A stretch of DNA of 64,000 nucleotides from Acidobacteriota bacterium (GTDB taxonomy: Bacteria; Acidobacteriota; Terriglobia; Terriglobales; Acidobacteriaceae): the NCBI GenBank assembly GCA_021780075.1, contig JAJXZL010000036.1, positions 146,717 through 210,716 of the forward strand, written 5' to 3'. Positions 1 to 9,555 of this stretch are shown in pieces. The position numbers and the translations under genes are program-made. The notes under the pieces are model-generated. The model did not search any database, had not been told where the DNA came from, and saw only the letters and a program-made list of their open reading frames with translations. Each line of letters opens with the position of its first letter. Positions within the stretch are counted from its first letter, which is position 1.

Positions 1-1083
1 CCTTTCGGCATCTATCGCATGCGGGAGCTTGTAAAGCCGCGGCGCCAGTATCTGCCCTCGGGGGTGAAGGTCATCATCTCCGGCATCGACCACATTGACC
101 CGGCGAAGAAATCCGTCACGCTCGCCAATCATGCGGTTCTGAAATATGACTACCTGATCATCGCCACAGGCGCGGACATTCATCCTGAGCAGACGGAAGG
201 CCTGATGGACGAAGAATGGGGCCGCAGCAAGTTCGACTTCTACACGCCGAATGGGGCTGATCGGCTGGCGCAGTTCCTGAAGACGTGGCAGGGCGGCAAG
301 CTGGTGCTGAATGTGGCCGAGATGCCCATTAAATGCCCGGTCGCTCCGCTTGAGTTTCTCTTTCTGGCCGATTCCTACTTTACCAAGCGCGGCATGCGCG
401 ACAAGGTGGAACTGCAGCTGGTGACGCCGCTGTCCGGCGCGTTCACCAAACCGACATCGAGCCGCGTCCTTGGCGAATTCCTCGAACGCAAGGGCATATC
501 GGTGGTTCCCGACTTTGGGTTGGCGCGTGTGGACAGCCAGGAAAAGAAGCTGGTGTCGTGGGATGAAAACGAGGTGAAATACGATGTGCTGGTCTCCATT
601 CCCACCAACATGGGCGATGCCTGCATTGAGCGCAGCGGGATTGGCAACGAGCTGAATTTCGTTCCGACTGACAAGAGCACTTTGCTGGCTGAGGGGATGC
701 AGGATGTGTTTGTGCTGGGCGATGCGACCAACCTGCCGAGTTCCAAGGCGGGATCGGTAGCGCATTTCCAGTCCGAGGTTCTGTTCCAGAACATCCTGGA
801 GCACATTGACGGGCGTCCACCGATGGCGCATTTTGATGGGCACGCCAACTGCTTTATCGAATCGGGCTTTGATAAGGGACTGCTGATCGACTTCAATTAC
901 ACGACCGAGCCGCTTCCTGGCGAGTTTCCCTTGCCCGGCATTGGCCCGTTCACACTTCTTGGCGAGAGCCGGATCAACCATTACGGAAAGCTCATGTTCC
1001 GCTGGGTGTATTGGAATCTTCTGTTGCGGGGCATGGAACTGCCCATCGAGTCCGAGATGTCGATGGCAGGAAAGCGGGTGTGA
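1..1083 (+). CDS. NAD(P)/FAD-dependent oxidoreductase, sulfide:quinone oxidoreductase-like (5' truncated by window)
   Basis: Frame open from base 1; LIIATGAD and VFVLGDATNLPSSKAGSVAHFQ flavoprotein motifs; C-terminal YWNLLLRG membrane-associating tail as in SQR-like proteins. Confidence 0.8.
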   Translation, partial: PFGIYRMRELVKPRRQYLPSGVKVIISGIDHIDPAKKSVTLANHAVLKYDYLIIATGADIHPEQTEGLMDEEWGRSKFDFYTPNGADRLAQFLKTWQGGKLVLNVAEMPIKCPVAPLEFLFLADSYFTKRGMRDKVELQLVTPLSGAFTKPTSSRVLGEFLERKGISVVPDFGLARVDSQEKKLVSWDENEVKYDVLVSIPTNMGDACIERSGIGNELNFVPTDKSTLLAEGMQDVFVLGDATNLPSSKAGSVAHFQSEVLFQNILEHIDGRPPMAHFDGHANCFIESGFDKGLLIDFNYTTEPLPGEFPLPGIGPFTLLGESRINHYGKLMFRWVYWNLLLRGMELPIESEMSMAGKRV

Positions 1084-1085
1084 CC

Positions 1086-1787
1086 ATGAGCGGCCCTATG
1101 ACGGAAGACCGAATCAGCGAACTGGATCGCAAGCTTGACTTCATCGTCGAAGAGATTTCTCACCTGCGGCGGGTTCGTAACAGCGCAGAGGACCTGGTTG
1201 CCGACCTGACGCTGGTGGGCAAAGGCGCGATGGGCTACGGGGCGGAAGCTCTGGGCTCAACGATGCTGAATCCCCAGGAAATTGCGCACATGCTCAAGAG
1301 CGTGCTGCAGGATGCGCGTCTGCTGACCCAGGCGATACAGCAACTGGAGAGCGCCGCCGACTTTCTGCAGGATGTGCAGCCCATCCTGCGCGATGTGTAT
1401 CAGCAGGCGGTCAGCGGGGCTTTATTCCTGGAAAAGAACGGCTATTTCAGGGCGGCGAATGCAGGAATCCGCATCACGGATGCGCTGATTCAGTCGCACT
1501 CCGCGGATGATTTGAAGCAGGTGGAGGCCAGCGTTCCCCAATTCACAAACTTCCTGCGCGAACTGACGCGACCCGAGGTGCTGGCGGCGCTGGAAGCCAT
1601 CATCCACGGATTTGGACGTGTACAGGCAACGATGGACGTCAACAAGTCGGTCTTTGAGATTGTGAGAGATCTGAACTCAAAGGATGCACGCCGCGGCATT
1701 GCGATCATCGTGGAATTTCTCAAGGTCGTCGGGGCAGAGAGCGTAGGAATCGGCGCACAAGCCCCCCAACAGAAAATGGAGAGGTGA
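1086..1787 (+). CDS. DUF1641 domain-containing protein
   Basis: ORF beginning MSGPMTEDRISELDRKLD..., helical protein with DUF1641-like core; overlaps/abuts upstream CDS and downstream tusE-like gene. Confidence 0.7.
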   Translation: MSGPMTEDRISELDRKLDFIVEEISHLRRVRNSAEDLVADLTLVGKGAMGYGAEALGSTMLNPQEIAHMLKSVLQDARLLTQAIQQLESAADFLQDVQPILRDVYQQAVSGALFLEKNGYFRAANAGIRITDALIQSHSADDLKQVEASVPQFTNFLRELTRPEVLAALEAIIHGFGRVQATMDVNKSVFEIVRDLNSKDARRGIAIIVEFLKVVGAESVGIGAQAPQQKMER

Positions 1788-1790
1788 TAC

Positions 1791-2108
1791 ATGGCAACAA
1801 TGACCATCGGCACAAAAACACTTGCATTGGATGCGGACGGAAATCTGGCCAACATGAATGACTGGAGCGAGGACGTTGCCCGCGAACTCGCAGTCCAGGA
1901 GGGCATAACCGAGCTGACACCGCAGCATTGGGCGGTCATTAACTTTATGCGGCAGGTTTTTGCCAAAGAGGGTGACTCGCCCTCGATTCGCCGCCTGACC
2001 AAAGAAAGCGGCATCGACACCAAGACGCTCTATCAGCTTTTCCCGAAAGGACCGGCCAAGAAAGCGGCAAAGATCGCCGGACTTCCGAAACCCAAGGGAT
2101 GCATCTGA
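1791..2108 (+). CDS. TusE/DsrC-family sulfur relay protein (single C-terminal Cys)
   Basis: 105 aa; LFPKGPAKKAAKIAGLPKPKGCI C-terminal arm typical of DsrC/TusE. Confidence 0.9.
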   Translation: MATMTIGTKTLALDADGNLANMNDWSEDVARELAVQEGITELTPQHWAVINFMRQVFAKEGDSPSIRRLTKESGIDTKTLYQLFPKGPAKKAAKIAGLPKPKGCI

Positions 2109-2122
2109 GACAGGAGGAAGAC

Positions 2123-2590
2123 ATGGCAGAAACAATTGAAAAAGTCTCCATCATCATTTCGCGCGGGTCGCTGGAGGGTGTGTATCCAGGGCTGATTATG
2201 GCCAACGGTGCACGCATGGAAGGCATTGAGGCCTCGTTATTCTTCACGTTCTTTGGCCTTGAAGCGGTTATCAAGAAGCGGATGGACGAACTGAAGGTGG
2301 CGACGGTTGGCAATCCCGCAATGCACATTCCCACCATGGTCGGAGCATTGCCGGGCATGTCCAGCTTTGCCACGCGCATGATGAAGAAGGAAATGGAGAA
2401 ACTCGACATTCCTCCGGTGGGCGAATTCCTCACGATGATTCATGATACGGGCGCGCCGATGTATGCCTGCCGCGCAACCGTGGACATGTTCCATCTGAAA
2501 AAGGATGATTTCTGTCCGGAAATTGACGGCGTCATCTCCGTGGGACAGTTCTATGAGATGGCTGCGGGTGGGCAGATCATCTTCACCTAG
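2123..2590 (+). CDS. DsrE2-like DsrE/DsrF/DrsH family protein
   Basis: MAETIEKVSIIISRGSLEGVYPGLIMANGARMEGIEASLFFTFFGL...YACRATVDMF; DsrE2-type fold motifs. Confidence 0.85.
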   Translation: MAETIEKVSIIISRGSLEGVYPGLIMANGARMEGIEASLFFTFFGLEAVIKKRMDELKVATVGNPAMHIPTMVGALPGMSSFATRMMKKEMEKLDIPPVGEFLTMIHDTGAPMYACRATVDMFHLKKDDFCPEIDGVISVGQFYEMAAGGQIIFT

Positions 2591-2790
2591 AGAGCGCAGT
2601 CTGTTGAAAAGCGTTTGCGGCGTTTTGTAACAGACAAGTCAGGAAGTCACAGACGCCATTCGGACCATCGGCTCCGCGTGCCGCGGCCGCCTGCAAGGCG
2701 ACCGCGGCGCATGTTGTGCATTGGCCGATACGAATGGAGCACCCCCCTCGTACATCGCGCTGAAGTCCGCTCCTGCCTCATAATCAACGT

Positions 2791-3699
2791 ATGTCCACCA
2801 CTCCCTGCGCGAGCGACGCGGGTCTCCCATACTTCATCGTTGATGTGTTTACTGACACCGCATTGGCCGGCAATCCGCTGGCCGTTGTGATCGACTCTGT
2901 TGGCCTTACCGCGGAGCGCATGCAGTCGATTGCGCAGGAGTTCAACCTGTCAGAGACCACATTCATTCAGCGCCGGCCCGCGGCTGTTGAACGCGCTGAG
3001 GGCGTGCGGGTACGCATCTTCACCACGCAGGAGGAGCTGCCTTTCGCCGGCCATCCCACGCTGGGCACGGCGAGCGTGCTGCGGCTGCACTGGCCTGAGG
3101 CTGTGCAGGCAAACACCGTGACGCTGGAGCTGAACGTGGGCCGCGTGCCGGTGCGATTTGAGGCAAATAGCCTTTTCGGAGAAATGACACAGCGCGATCC
3201 GGAGTTTGGCGCGGTATTGGACGCGGAGAAAGTGGCCCGGCTCATCGGGCTGGATGTGGAAGACCTGGACCCCGCACTGCCGCCGCAGGTGGTTTCCACC
3301 GGAACCGCTTTTGCCATAGTGCCGCTGCGCACTGCCGAGGCGCTGGCGCGGCTCAATGTAAAGCAGCAGGACGCCGCACAGTGGCTGCGTGGATACGGAG
3401 CACGGTGGTTCTACGTGCTTGGGCCTACCGGCCAGCAGGAGCCTGCGTGGCGGGCGCGTATGCAGTTCAACGGCGGCGAGGACCCGGCCACGGGATCGGC
3501 AGCAGGCTGCGCAATCAGCTATCTTGTGGCGCGCGGCGCCGTTGCTTCTGCCGAGCGCACCACGCTGCGGCAAGGCGTGGAGGTCGGGCGGCCAAGCAAT
3601 CTTTTTCTCTCAGCTCGCGCAGATTCTTCGAGGGTCTGGGATGTACGCGTGGCGGGTAGCACCGTTCCTGTTGCAACAGGACGCCTTTTCCTGCCTTAA
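2791..3699 (+). CDS. PhzF family phenazine biosynthesis-like isomerase
   Basis: PYFIVDVFTDTALAGNPLAVV...LPFAGHPTLGTA...GEDPATGSAAGC motifs. Confidence 0.92.
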   Translation: MSTTPCASDAGLPYFIVDVFTDTALAGNPLAVVIDSVGLTAERMQSIAQEFNLSETTFIQRRPAAVERAEGVRVRIFTTQEELPFAGHPTLGTASVLRLHWPEAVQANTVTLELNVGRVPVRFEANSLFGEMTQRDPEFGAVLDAEKVARLIGLDVEDLDPALPPQVVSTGTAFAIVPLRTAEALARLNVKQQDAAQWLRGYGARWFYVLGPTGQQEPAWRARMQFNGGEDPATGSAAGCAISYLVARGAVASAERTTLRQGVEVGRPSNLFLSARADSSRVWDVRVAGSTVPVATGRLFLP

Positions 3700-4156
3700 T
3701 GCACACACTTTCAACAGACTTTCATCAACGCAAGTGGCACAGTGTGTTCAATCTACCGGATTTCCACTTGTTACATAGGTATTTTCGAGCAAATTTTCGC
3801 CTGCTATTCTCTCTTCCCATGAGCCTCCAGTCCTCTTACTCTTGCCAAGCATTGAAACAATTGATTCGGCAATTTTGCCGGACCTATCCGCAAGTACCAA
3901 ACACAATTTGACCGCGAACGAAGGCGAACTTCTTTTGGCTTGATTCCGGAATTGTGCTGGTAGCGAGTTGGGTGTCCGCAGGGACACACGCGCATCAGCA
4001 GGCGATCCCGAGTCAGTTCAGCCAGACAAACGACTCCCTCACAGCGGCCGCCGGCCCTGGAACACGTCGCGCAAGCCTGCCATCAGAGCAGGCGCGGGAG
4101 ATGTGTGTCCGCAAGAACAGCCAACGAATTTGATTGAAGGAGCGAATTTTCAAATC

Positions 4157-4579
4157 ATGAGGCCCAAAAAAGTCATTCTTTGCGTAGACGACAACGAGCA
4201 GGATCTTTCCGTACTCAAGTTCATGCTGTCAACCAATGGATACCGTGTGCTCTCAGCCAACAGCGGCCAGGATGCGGTAAGTATTTTTGCAGAGAACGTT
4301 GTGGACCTGGTGCTGGCCGACTTTTCTATGCCGCAGATGAGCGGCGACCAGTTGGTGAGCCGACTCAAACAGATTGCATCCCACGTGCCGATGATTCTTC
4401 TGGGCGATCCGCAGAAGATGAATGGGCAGATTCACGGCGCAGACGCGTTGCTGGCCAAAAAGAACTGCTCCCCGCAGGAGTTGCTTGAGCGGGTGAAGAT
4501 CATGAGCGCCCGCAAGCGCGGCCCCCGCAAAGGCATGCACCGCCTGGCCCCGGATCACGAGCTGGCCGTGGCTTCATGA
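4157..4579 (+). CDS. Single-domain response regulator receiver protein
   Basis: ILCVDDNEQDLSVLKFMLS...DLVLADFSMPQMSGDQL; receiver domain. Confidence 0.85.
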   Translation: MRPKKVILCVDDNEQDLSVLKFMLSTNGYRVLSANSGQDAVSIFAENVVDLVLADFSMPQMSGDQLVSRLKQIASHVPMILLGDPQKMNGQIHGADALLAKKNCSPQELLERVKIMSARKRGPRKGMHRLAPDHELAVAS

Positions 4580-4627
4580 GCCAGGCAGAGATAGCAGATC
4601 GAGAGCCGGCGTAAGGCGGCATCCATT

Positions 4628-4653
4628 CAGGGGTCCAGAAGCCTGGACCCCTG
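4628..4653. terminator. Strong intergenic hairpin CAGGGGTCCAG-AAGC-CTGGACCCCTG
   Basis: 11-bp perfect stem, 4-nt loop; no long U-tract, so terminator or REP-like element. Confidence 0.5.
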
Positions 4654-4845
4654 CAAACCGTAACTCCGGCTCCCCCCTCGCAACTCTGCGAACTACGGGA
4701 TTTTCAATCCCCTGTCTCTCCTTTGAGATTGCTTAATACAAAATCCCTTGTCGTGCTCCCCTTGACGATTCAGAGCACGGATAGGCATACTCGCCAACTA
4801 TGGTCGGCTGGTAGGATTCTTTCCACCAGCGGAAGCAGGCTTCCT

Positions 4846-5886
4846 ATGGATCTCATACTGATTCGTCTTCTTTTTGTGGCTGTTCTGTCCGGAGCGTGTT
4901 ACTTTCTTCGCCCCTTCGGCATGCCGGCATGGGCGGCGGCTGCGGCCGGCGCGGCGGCGGCCGGCGCGGTCATTATTTTTGAGCAGCGCGTGCGCGCACT
5001 TAGCCTGCGGCGGCTCATTGGAGCTGTTGCAGGCAGCGTGCTGGGCATCTTTGGCGCGGCGTTGTTTTGCCTGGTTCTGCGCAGCGCACCCATCAGCGGC
5101 AGCACCTCGGCCGTGTTGCAGATTTTTGTGCTGCTGCTGATGACGTACGTGGGGCTGCTGGTGGGCGCCAACAAGGGCGACCTGCTGAACCCGGCGGCGC
5201 TGAGCATGATCTTCAGCAGCGAGCGGCCCACCCGCCGCACCGCCAAGGTGCTGGACACGAGCGTCATCATTGACGGGCGCATCGCGGACATCGCCGAAGC
5301 CGGCTTTATTGACGGCATGATGGTGGTGCCGGAATTCGTGCTGCGCGAGCTGCAGATCGTGGCCGACTCGACCGATGCGTCAAAACGGCAGCGCGGTCGT
5401 CGCGGCCTGGACATGCTGCAGAGGATGCAGTCAAATGCCAACATCCAGGTGCAGATCGTTCCCGACGACTTTCCTTCCATCCGCGAGGTGGACCTGAAGC
5501 TGCTGGAGCTGGCAAAGAAGTGGGAAGCCAAAGTGGTGACCAACGACTTCAACCTGAACAAGGTGGCCCACCTGCATCACGTTCAGGTACTCAACATCAA
5601 TGATCTGGCCAACGCTCTCAAGCCCGTGGTCCTGCCCGGCGAGCGCATGCACGTGCTCATCCTGAAAGAAGGCAAGGAGTTCAACCAGGGTGTGGGCTAT
5701 CTGGACGACGGCACCATGGTTGTGGTGGACCATGCCCGCAAGATGATCGGGAAGTCAGTGGATATTTCCGTCACGAGCGTGCTGCAGACGGCCAGCGGGA
5801 AGATGATCTTTGGGAAGATGGACGAGAACGGCAAGAGCGGCGACCCGCAGCGGCCCGCACCAGTCGAGATCACAAGCCAAGGATAA
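4846..5886 (+). CDS. PIN/TRAM domain membrane protein (YacL-like)
   Basis: N-terminal TM helices, VLDTSVIIDGRIADI PIN motif, C-terminal TRAM. Confidence 0.88.
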   Translation: MDLILIRLLFVAVLSGACYFLRPFGMPAWAAAAAGAAAAGAVIIFEQRVRALSLRRLIGAVAGSVLGIFGAALFCLVLRSAPISGSTSAVLQIFVLLLMTYVGLLVGANKGDLLNPAALSMIFSSERPTRRTAKVLDTSVIIDGRIADIAEAGFIDGMMVVPEFVLRELQIVADSTDASKRQRGRRGLDMLQRMQSNANIQVQIVPDDFPSIREVDLKLLELAKKWEAKVVTNDFNLNKVAHLHHVQVLNINDLANALKPVVLPGERMHVLILKEGKEFNQGVGYLDDGTMVVVDHARKMIGKSVDISVTSVLQTASGKMIFGKMDENGKSGDPQRPAPVEITSQG

Positions 5887-6092
5887 GGGCTTTCCGCCGG
5901 GTCATGCTGCACAACCCGCAGACCCGGTTCATCGTCCGGGGTTCCATTGCGAGAGCCGGGGCATGCGTCTATTCGGCCAGCCGGCCGCACGAATATTTTT
6001 ATTGACCCCTGGAAGCAGATTTCTGCAATGGGGCGATTGAGGTATACTGCCTCCGCAAAACTCAACAACCTATCTTGAGAATTGAGGCTCGC

Positions 6093-7433
6093 ATGCTTGC
6101 ACGTGGAATTGGCATGGCTGTGCTGATTTTTCTATTTTTCTGCCCTGGTTGGTCGGCGAATCTGATTGCTCAGCAGCCTGCGTCCAATCGTCAGATTGAC
6201 AGCATCGCTTTGCAGCGCGCGCACCTCATGCTGCATCAGGCCTACGATGAGATACGGAAGAACTACTATGACACCACCTTTCACGGTGTCGATCTGGACA
6301 AGTCCTATCAGCAATTCAACGCCAGACTTGACATCTCAAAGTCGGTCAACGAATCGTTCCGCGTGGTTGCGGCCTTCATGCTCAACCTGCACGACTCCCA
6401 CACATTCTTTATGCCGCCTACGCGAACAAACCGATCGACACCAGGCTTCTTCATGCAGCTGATCGGCGACAAATGCTTGATCACGCGCATTCGTCCCGGA
6501 ACCGATGCCTCCGCCAAGCTGCATGTGGGGGACCAGGTTCTGGCCCTCGACGGCTTCAAGATCACGCCTGAAGACTTTCACGATGTCGTGTACTTCATCC
6601 AGGTTCTCTCTCCCGCGCCGGCCGAGATGCTCGACCTCCAGAGTCCGGCTGGCGAGCGCAGACAGGAGACAGTCAACACCACGCTGCGGAAGGGCAAGCA
6701 GGTTGTCGACCTGACCGGAGGCGGAGAAGGCGGCGACTTCTGGCAACTCGTCCGCAACGACGAGGAGGATGAGCATCTGAGCCGCGCGCGTACCTTCGAA
6801 AGCGGAGATACCTTGTTTTGGCGGATGCCAAGTTTCGAAGTTCAGCCAGGCGATGTTGCACGGACCATCACAAAGGCTATAAAGCAGAAAAACCTGGTCA
6901 TCGATCTGCGTGACAACTCCGGCGGATATGTCGATACGCTCAAGGAGATGCTGGGCCATTTCTTCAACCACGAAGTCAAATTGGGAGACCGCGTCACGCG
7001 CAAGGAAACCAAGGCTGAGATGATCAAGCCCAGGACTCCGTACTATAGCGGCAACGTGATTGTCCTGGTCGATCACAATTCCGCCTCCGCGGCGGAACTC
7101 TTTGCTCGTGTCATTCAGCTTGAGCACCGGGGCAAGGTCATCGGCGACCGGTCCGCGGGGGCAGTGATGGAAGCCAATGACCTTGAGGAGTCCATCGGAA
7201 CCGACTATCAGGTCGATTACGGTCTCTCCATCACCGAAGCGAATATTGTCATGTCCGACGGCAAGAGCCTGGAAAACGCGGGAGTCGTCCCGGATGAGCT
7301 CATGGTTCCCACGGCCACCGACCTCGCCACAGCGAAGGATCCCGTCCTCGCCCATGCCGCCGAACTTGACAACGTCAAGCTCGATCCCTCAGCAGCCGGC
7401 AAGCTCTTCCCTTATGAGTGGCCCAGCCTCTAG
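6093..7433 (+). CDS. S41 family C-terminal processing peptidase
   Basis: PDZ-like region and NLVIDLRDNSGGYVDTLKEML...VIVLVDHNSASAAELFA catalytic region; signal peptide. Confidence 0.88.
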   Translation: MLARGIGMAVLIFLFFCPGWSANLIAQQPASNRQIDSIALQRAHLMLHQAYDEIRKNYYDTTFHGVDLDKSYQQFNARLDISKSVNESFRVVAAFMLNLHDSHTFFMPPTRTNRSTPGFFMQLIGDKCLITRIRPGTDASAKLHVGDQVLALDGFKITPEDFHDVVYFIQVLSPAPAEMLDLQSPAGERRQETVNTTLRKGKQVVDLTGGGEGGDFWQLVRNDEEDEHLSRARTFESGDTLFWRMPSFEVQPGDVARTITKAIKQKNLVIDLRDNSGGYVDTLKEMLGHFFNHEVKLGDRVTRKETKAEMIKPRTPYYSGNVIVLVDHNSASAAELFARVIQLEHRGKVIGDRSAGAVMEANDLEESIGTDYQVDYGLSITEANIVMSDGKSLENAGVVPDELMVPTATDLATAKDPVLAHAAELDNVKLDPSAAGKLFPYEWPSL

Positions 7434-7517
7434 CGCTCGCGATTCGCAGCCGGAGCTTTGGTTCCATTGCGCAGGGCTGGTAGAACTGGCGAAGGAGAGG
7501 GCTTGCTTTCCTAGCCC

Positions 7518-8018
7518 TCAGAATTGAGGGCTGGACGCATGGCGGTCCCGTTCATCCATCTCAGAGATGCGGTCATCTTCGCCGACGGGTCCGATCTCCT
7601 CTCTCCAGGCGACAATGCCGCCGGCCACGTTGGCAACCCTGAGGTAGCCCACCGCCTGGAGGAACTCCGCAATGGTTTGACTGCGCTGACCACTGCGGCA
7701 GAAGACCGCGATTTCGCGTTCGGGGTCGATCTCCGCGAGCCGGTCGGGAACGTCGTCCTGCGGAATGAGCGTGCCGCCGATATTGGCGATTTCATACTCG
7801 AACGGCTCGCGAACATCGAGGATGAAAATGTCCTCGCCCGCATCGAGCCGCCGCTTCAGTTCCCGCACGCTGAGCTGGGGGATTCCATTCTCCAATGCCG
7901 CCTGCATTTTGGGATCCGGCAGACTACCGTTGATTTTCCGGTGATCTGAAGACTGCGCGGCGGTGGACTGCTGGGCTTGAAGATTCTCAGTACTTGCGGA
8001 TGGACGGGTCAATTTCAT
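7518..8018 (-). CDS. Rhodanese-like domain protein
   Basis: FILDVREPFEYEIANIGG...IAVFCRSGQRSQT; near-copy of C-terminal domain of the upstream ThiF-rhodanese protein. Confidence 0.85.
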   Translation of the reverse strand: MKLTRPSASTENLQAQQSTAAQSSDHRKINGSLPDPKMQAALENGIPQLSVRELKRRLDAGEDIFILDVREPFEYEIANIGGTLIPQDDVPDRLAEIDPEREIAVFCRSGQRSQTIAEFLQAVGYLRVANVAGGIVAWREEIGPVGEDDRISEMDERDRHASSPQF

Positions 8019-9165
8019 CGCTCCAGGCCAGGATGCCACCGGCGAGATTGACGACCCTGGGATAACCGGACTGTTTAAGGAACTCCGCAATGCGCTGCGA
8101 GCGTGCGCCGCTGCGGCACTGGACAACCACCTCGCGCTCACGGTCGATCTCGGCCAGACGCTGCGGGATGTCGTTCTGCGGAATCAGAGTTCCGCCAATA
8201 TTGGCAATCTGATATTCATAGGGCTCACGCACATCGAGGATGAACACATCCTGACCCGCATCAAGCCGCTGCTTCAGCTCCTTCACGCTGAGCTGCGGAA
8301 TTCCGTTCTTCAATGACTTCTCCTCTTTGCTTTCCGGCATGATGCCGCAGAATTGCTGATAATCAATAAGTTTGGTGACGGTCGGATTTTGACCGCAGAC
8401 CGGGCACTCAGGATTCTTGCGCAGCTTCAGTTCGCGGAAGCGCATGCCCAGCGCATCCACCAGCAACAGGCGGCCAACGAGCGAGTCGCCCTTGCCGAGA
8501 ATCAGCTTGATGACTTCAGTTGCCTGGATCACGCCGACCAGGCCCGGCAGAATGCCCAGCACGCCACCCTCTGCGCAACTCGGCACAAGGCCCGGCGGCG
8601 GCGGCTCAGGATAGAGGCAGCGATAACAGGGGCCTGCCTCAGTGGCAAAGATGCTGGCCTGCCCCTCAAAGCGGAAGATGGACCCGTAGACGTTCGGCTT
8701 GTGCAGCAGCACGCAGGCATCATTGACCAGATAGCGAGTGGGGAAATTGTCGGTCCCGTCGGCAACGATGTCGTAGTCCTTCAGAATCTCAAGTGCGTTG
8801 GCGCTGGTGAGCATTGTTTCGTGCTTCACCACGTTCAGCGCGGGGTTCAGGGCCTTGAGCTTCTCTTCGGCGGAGTCCAGCTTTTTGCGACCGATATCTT
8901 TGGTTGAGTGGATAATCTGGCGCTGCAGATTGCTTGCATCCACCACGTCGAAGTCCACCAAGCCCAGTGTGCCTACGCCGGCCGCAGCAAGGTAGAAAGC
9001 CAGTGGCGAGCCCAGCCCGCCGGTACCCACGCAGAGCACTTTGGCCGCCTTGAGCTTGCGCTGGCCGTCCATGCCCACCTCGGGCAGAATCAGGTGCCGC
9101 GAGTAGCGGGAAAGATCGTCGGTAGTCAGTTCAGGCAGTGCGGTCGGTTCAGTAATGGCGGTCAT
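7987..9165 (-). CDS. moeZ-like: ThiF/MoeB-family adenylyltransferase fused to rhodanese (MoeZ-like)
   Basis: LSRYSRHLILPEVGMDGQRKLKAAKVLCVGTGGLGSPLAFYLAAAGVG...; C-terminal rhodanese VVVQCRSGARSQ. Confidence 0.92.
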   Translation of the reverse strand: MTAITEPTALPELTTDDLSRYSRHLILPEVGMDGQRKLKAAKVLCVGTGGLGSPLAFYLAAAGVGTLGLVDFDVVDASNLQRQIIHSTKDIGRKKLDSAEEKLKALNPALNVVKHETMLTSANALEILKDYDIVADGTDNFPTRYLVNDACVLLHKPNVYGSIFRFEGQASIFATEAGPCYRCLYPEPPPPGLVPSCAEGGVLGILPGLVGVIQATEVIKLILGKGDSLVGRLLLVDALGMRFRELKLRKNPECPVCGQNPTVTKLIDYQQFCGIMPESKEEKSLKNGIPQLSVKELKQRLDAGQDVFILDVREPYEYQIANIGGTLIPQNDIPQRLAEIDREREVVVQCRSGARSQRIAEFLKQSGYPRVVNLAGGILAWSDEIDPSIRKY

Positions 9166-9364
9166 TGTTCATTTCTCAATTTGATGCGTTTTATCTGGCA
9201 GGGAGATGCCACGCCGAAGGCGTTCTTGCCCGGACGGCAAGCCCCCTTTTATCGAGGAGAAGCCCGAATGCGTGTTCCTCCAGATTCCTTTACAGGTTAA
9301 CAAAAGCACGCAGGTTTCCTTGCTTTCGCGAATTCTGCTCGAACCGGGACACTCGCTAGAACGC

Positions 9365-9396
9365 AAAAAAGCGGCTTCGGCGATGCCGAAACCGCT
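9365..9396 (-). terminator. Rho-independent terminator (minus strand)
   Basis: On minus strand AGCGGTTTCGGCATCGCCGAAGCCGCTTTTTT. Confidence 0.85.
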
Positions 9397-9405
9397 CCCT
9401 GAGTC

Positions 9406-9544
9406 CCTGCCATCAAGTTGGAACAGTGCGACTTGAACCTCTATTGCGCGGGCTTTCAGAAGCCCGGATCTGCCTTGACCTATTCGTAGGAAGGATAACT
9501 TTGGCAGGGGTTAATGCCGAATAACTGGGAGTTAACGCTCGGCA
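9406..9544 (-). ncRNA. Candidate structured non-coding RNA upstream of terminator
   Basis: Long-range helix CCTGCCA/TGGCAGG plus AAGTT/AACTT (9497-9508 with 9406-9419), internal hairpin CGGGCTT...AAGCCCG (9449-9466), 5' hairpin TGCCGA/TCGGCA (9514-9544). Confidence 0.5.
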
Positions 9545-9555
9545 CTGTGGCGCAC

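Noticed and set aside
9413-9485. tRNA-like look (GGTTCAAGTC T-loop-like motif, CTG in a GGGCTT...AAGCCC loop, and CCA) on the minus strand
   Set aside because: T-stem and acceptor stem do not pair and the anticodon hairpin has the wrong loop size; the larger closing helix and terminator fit a different structured RNA better
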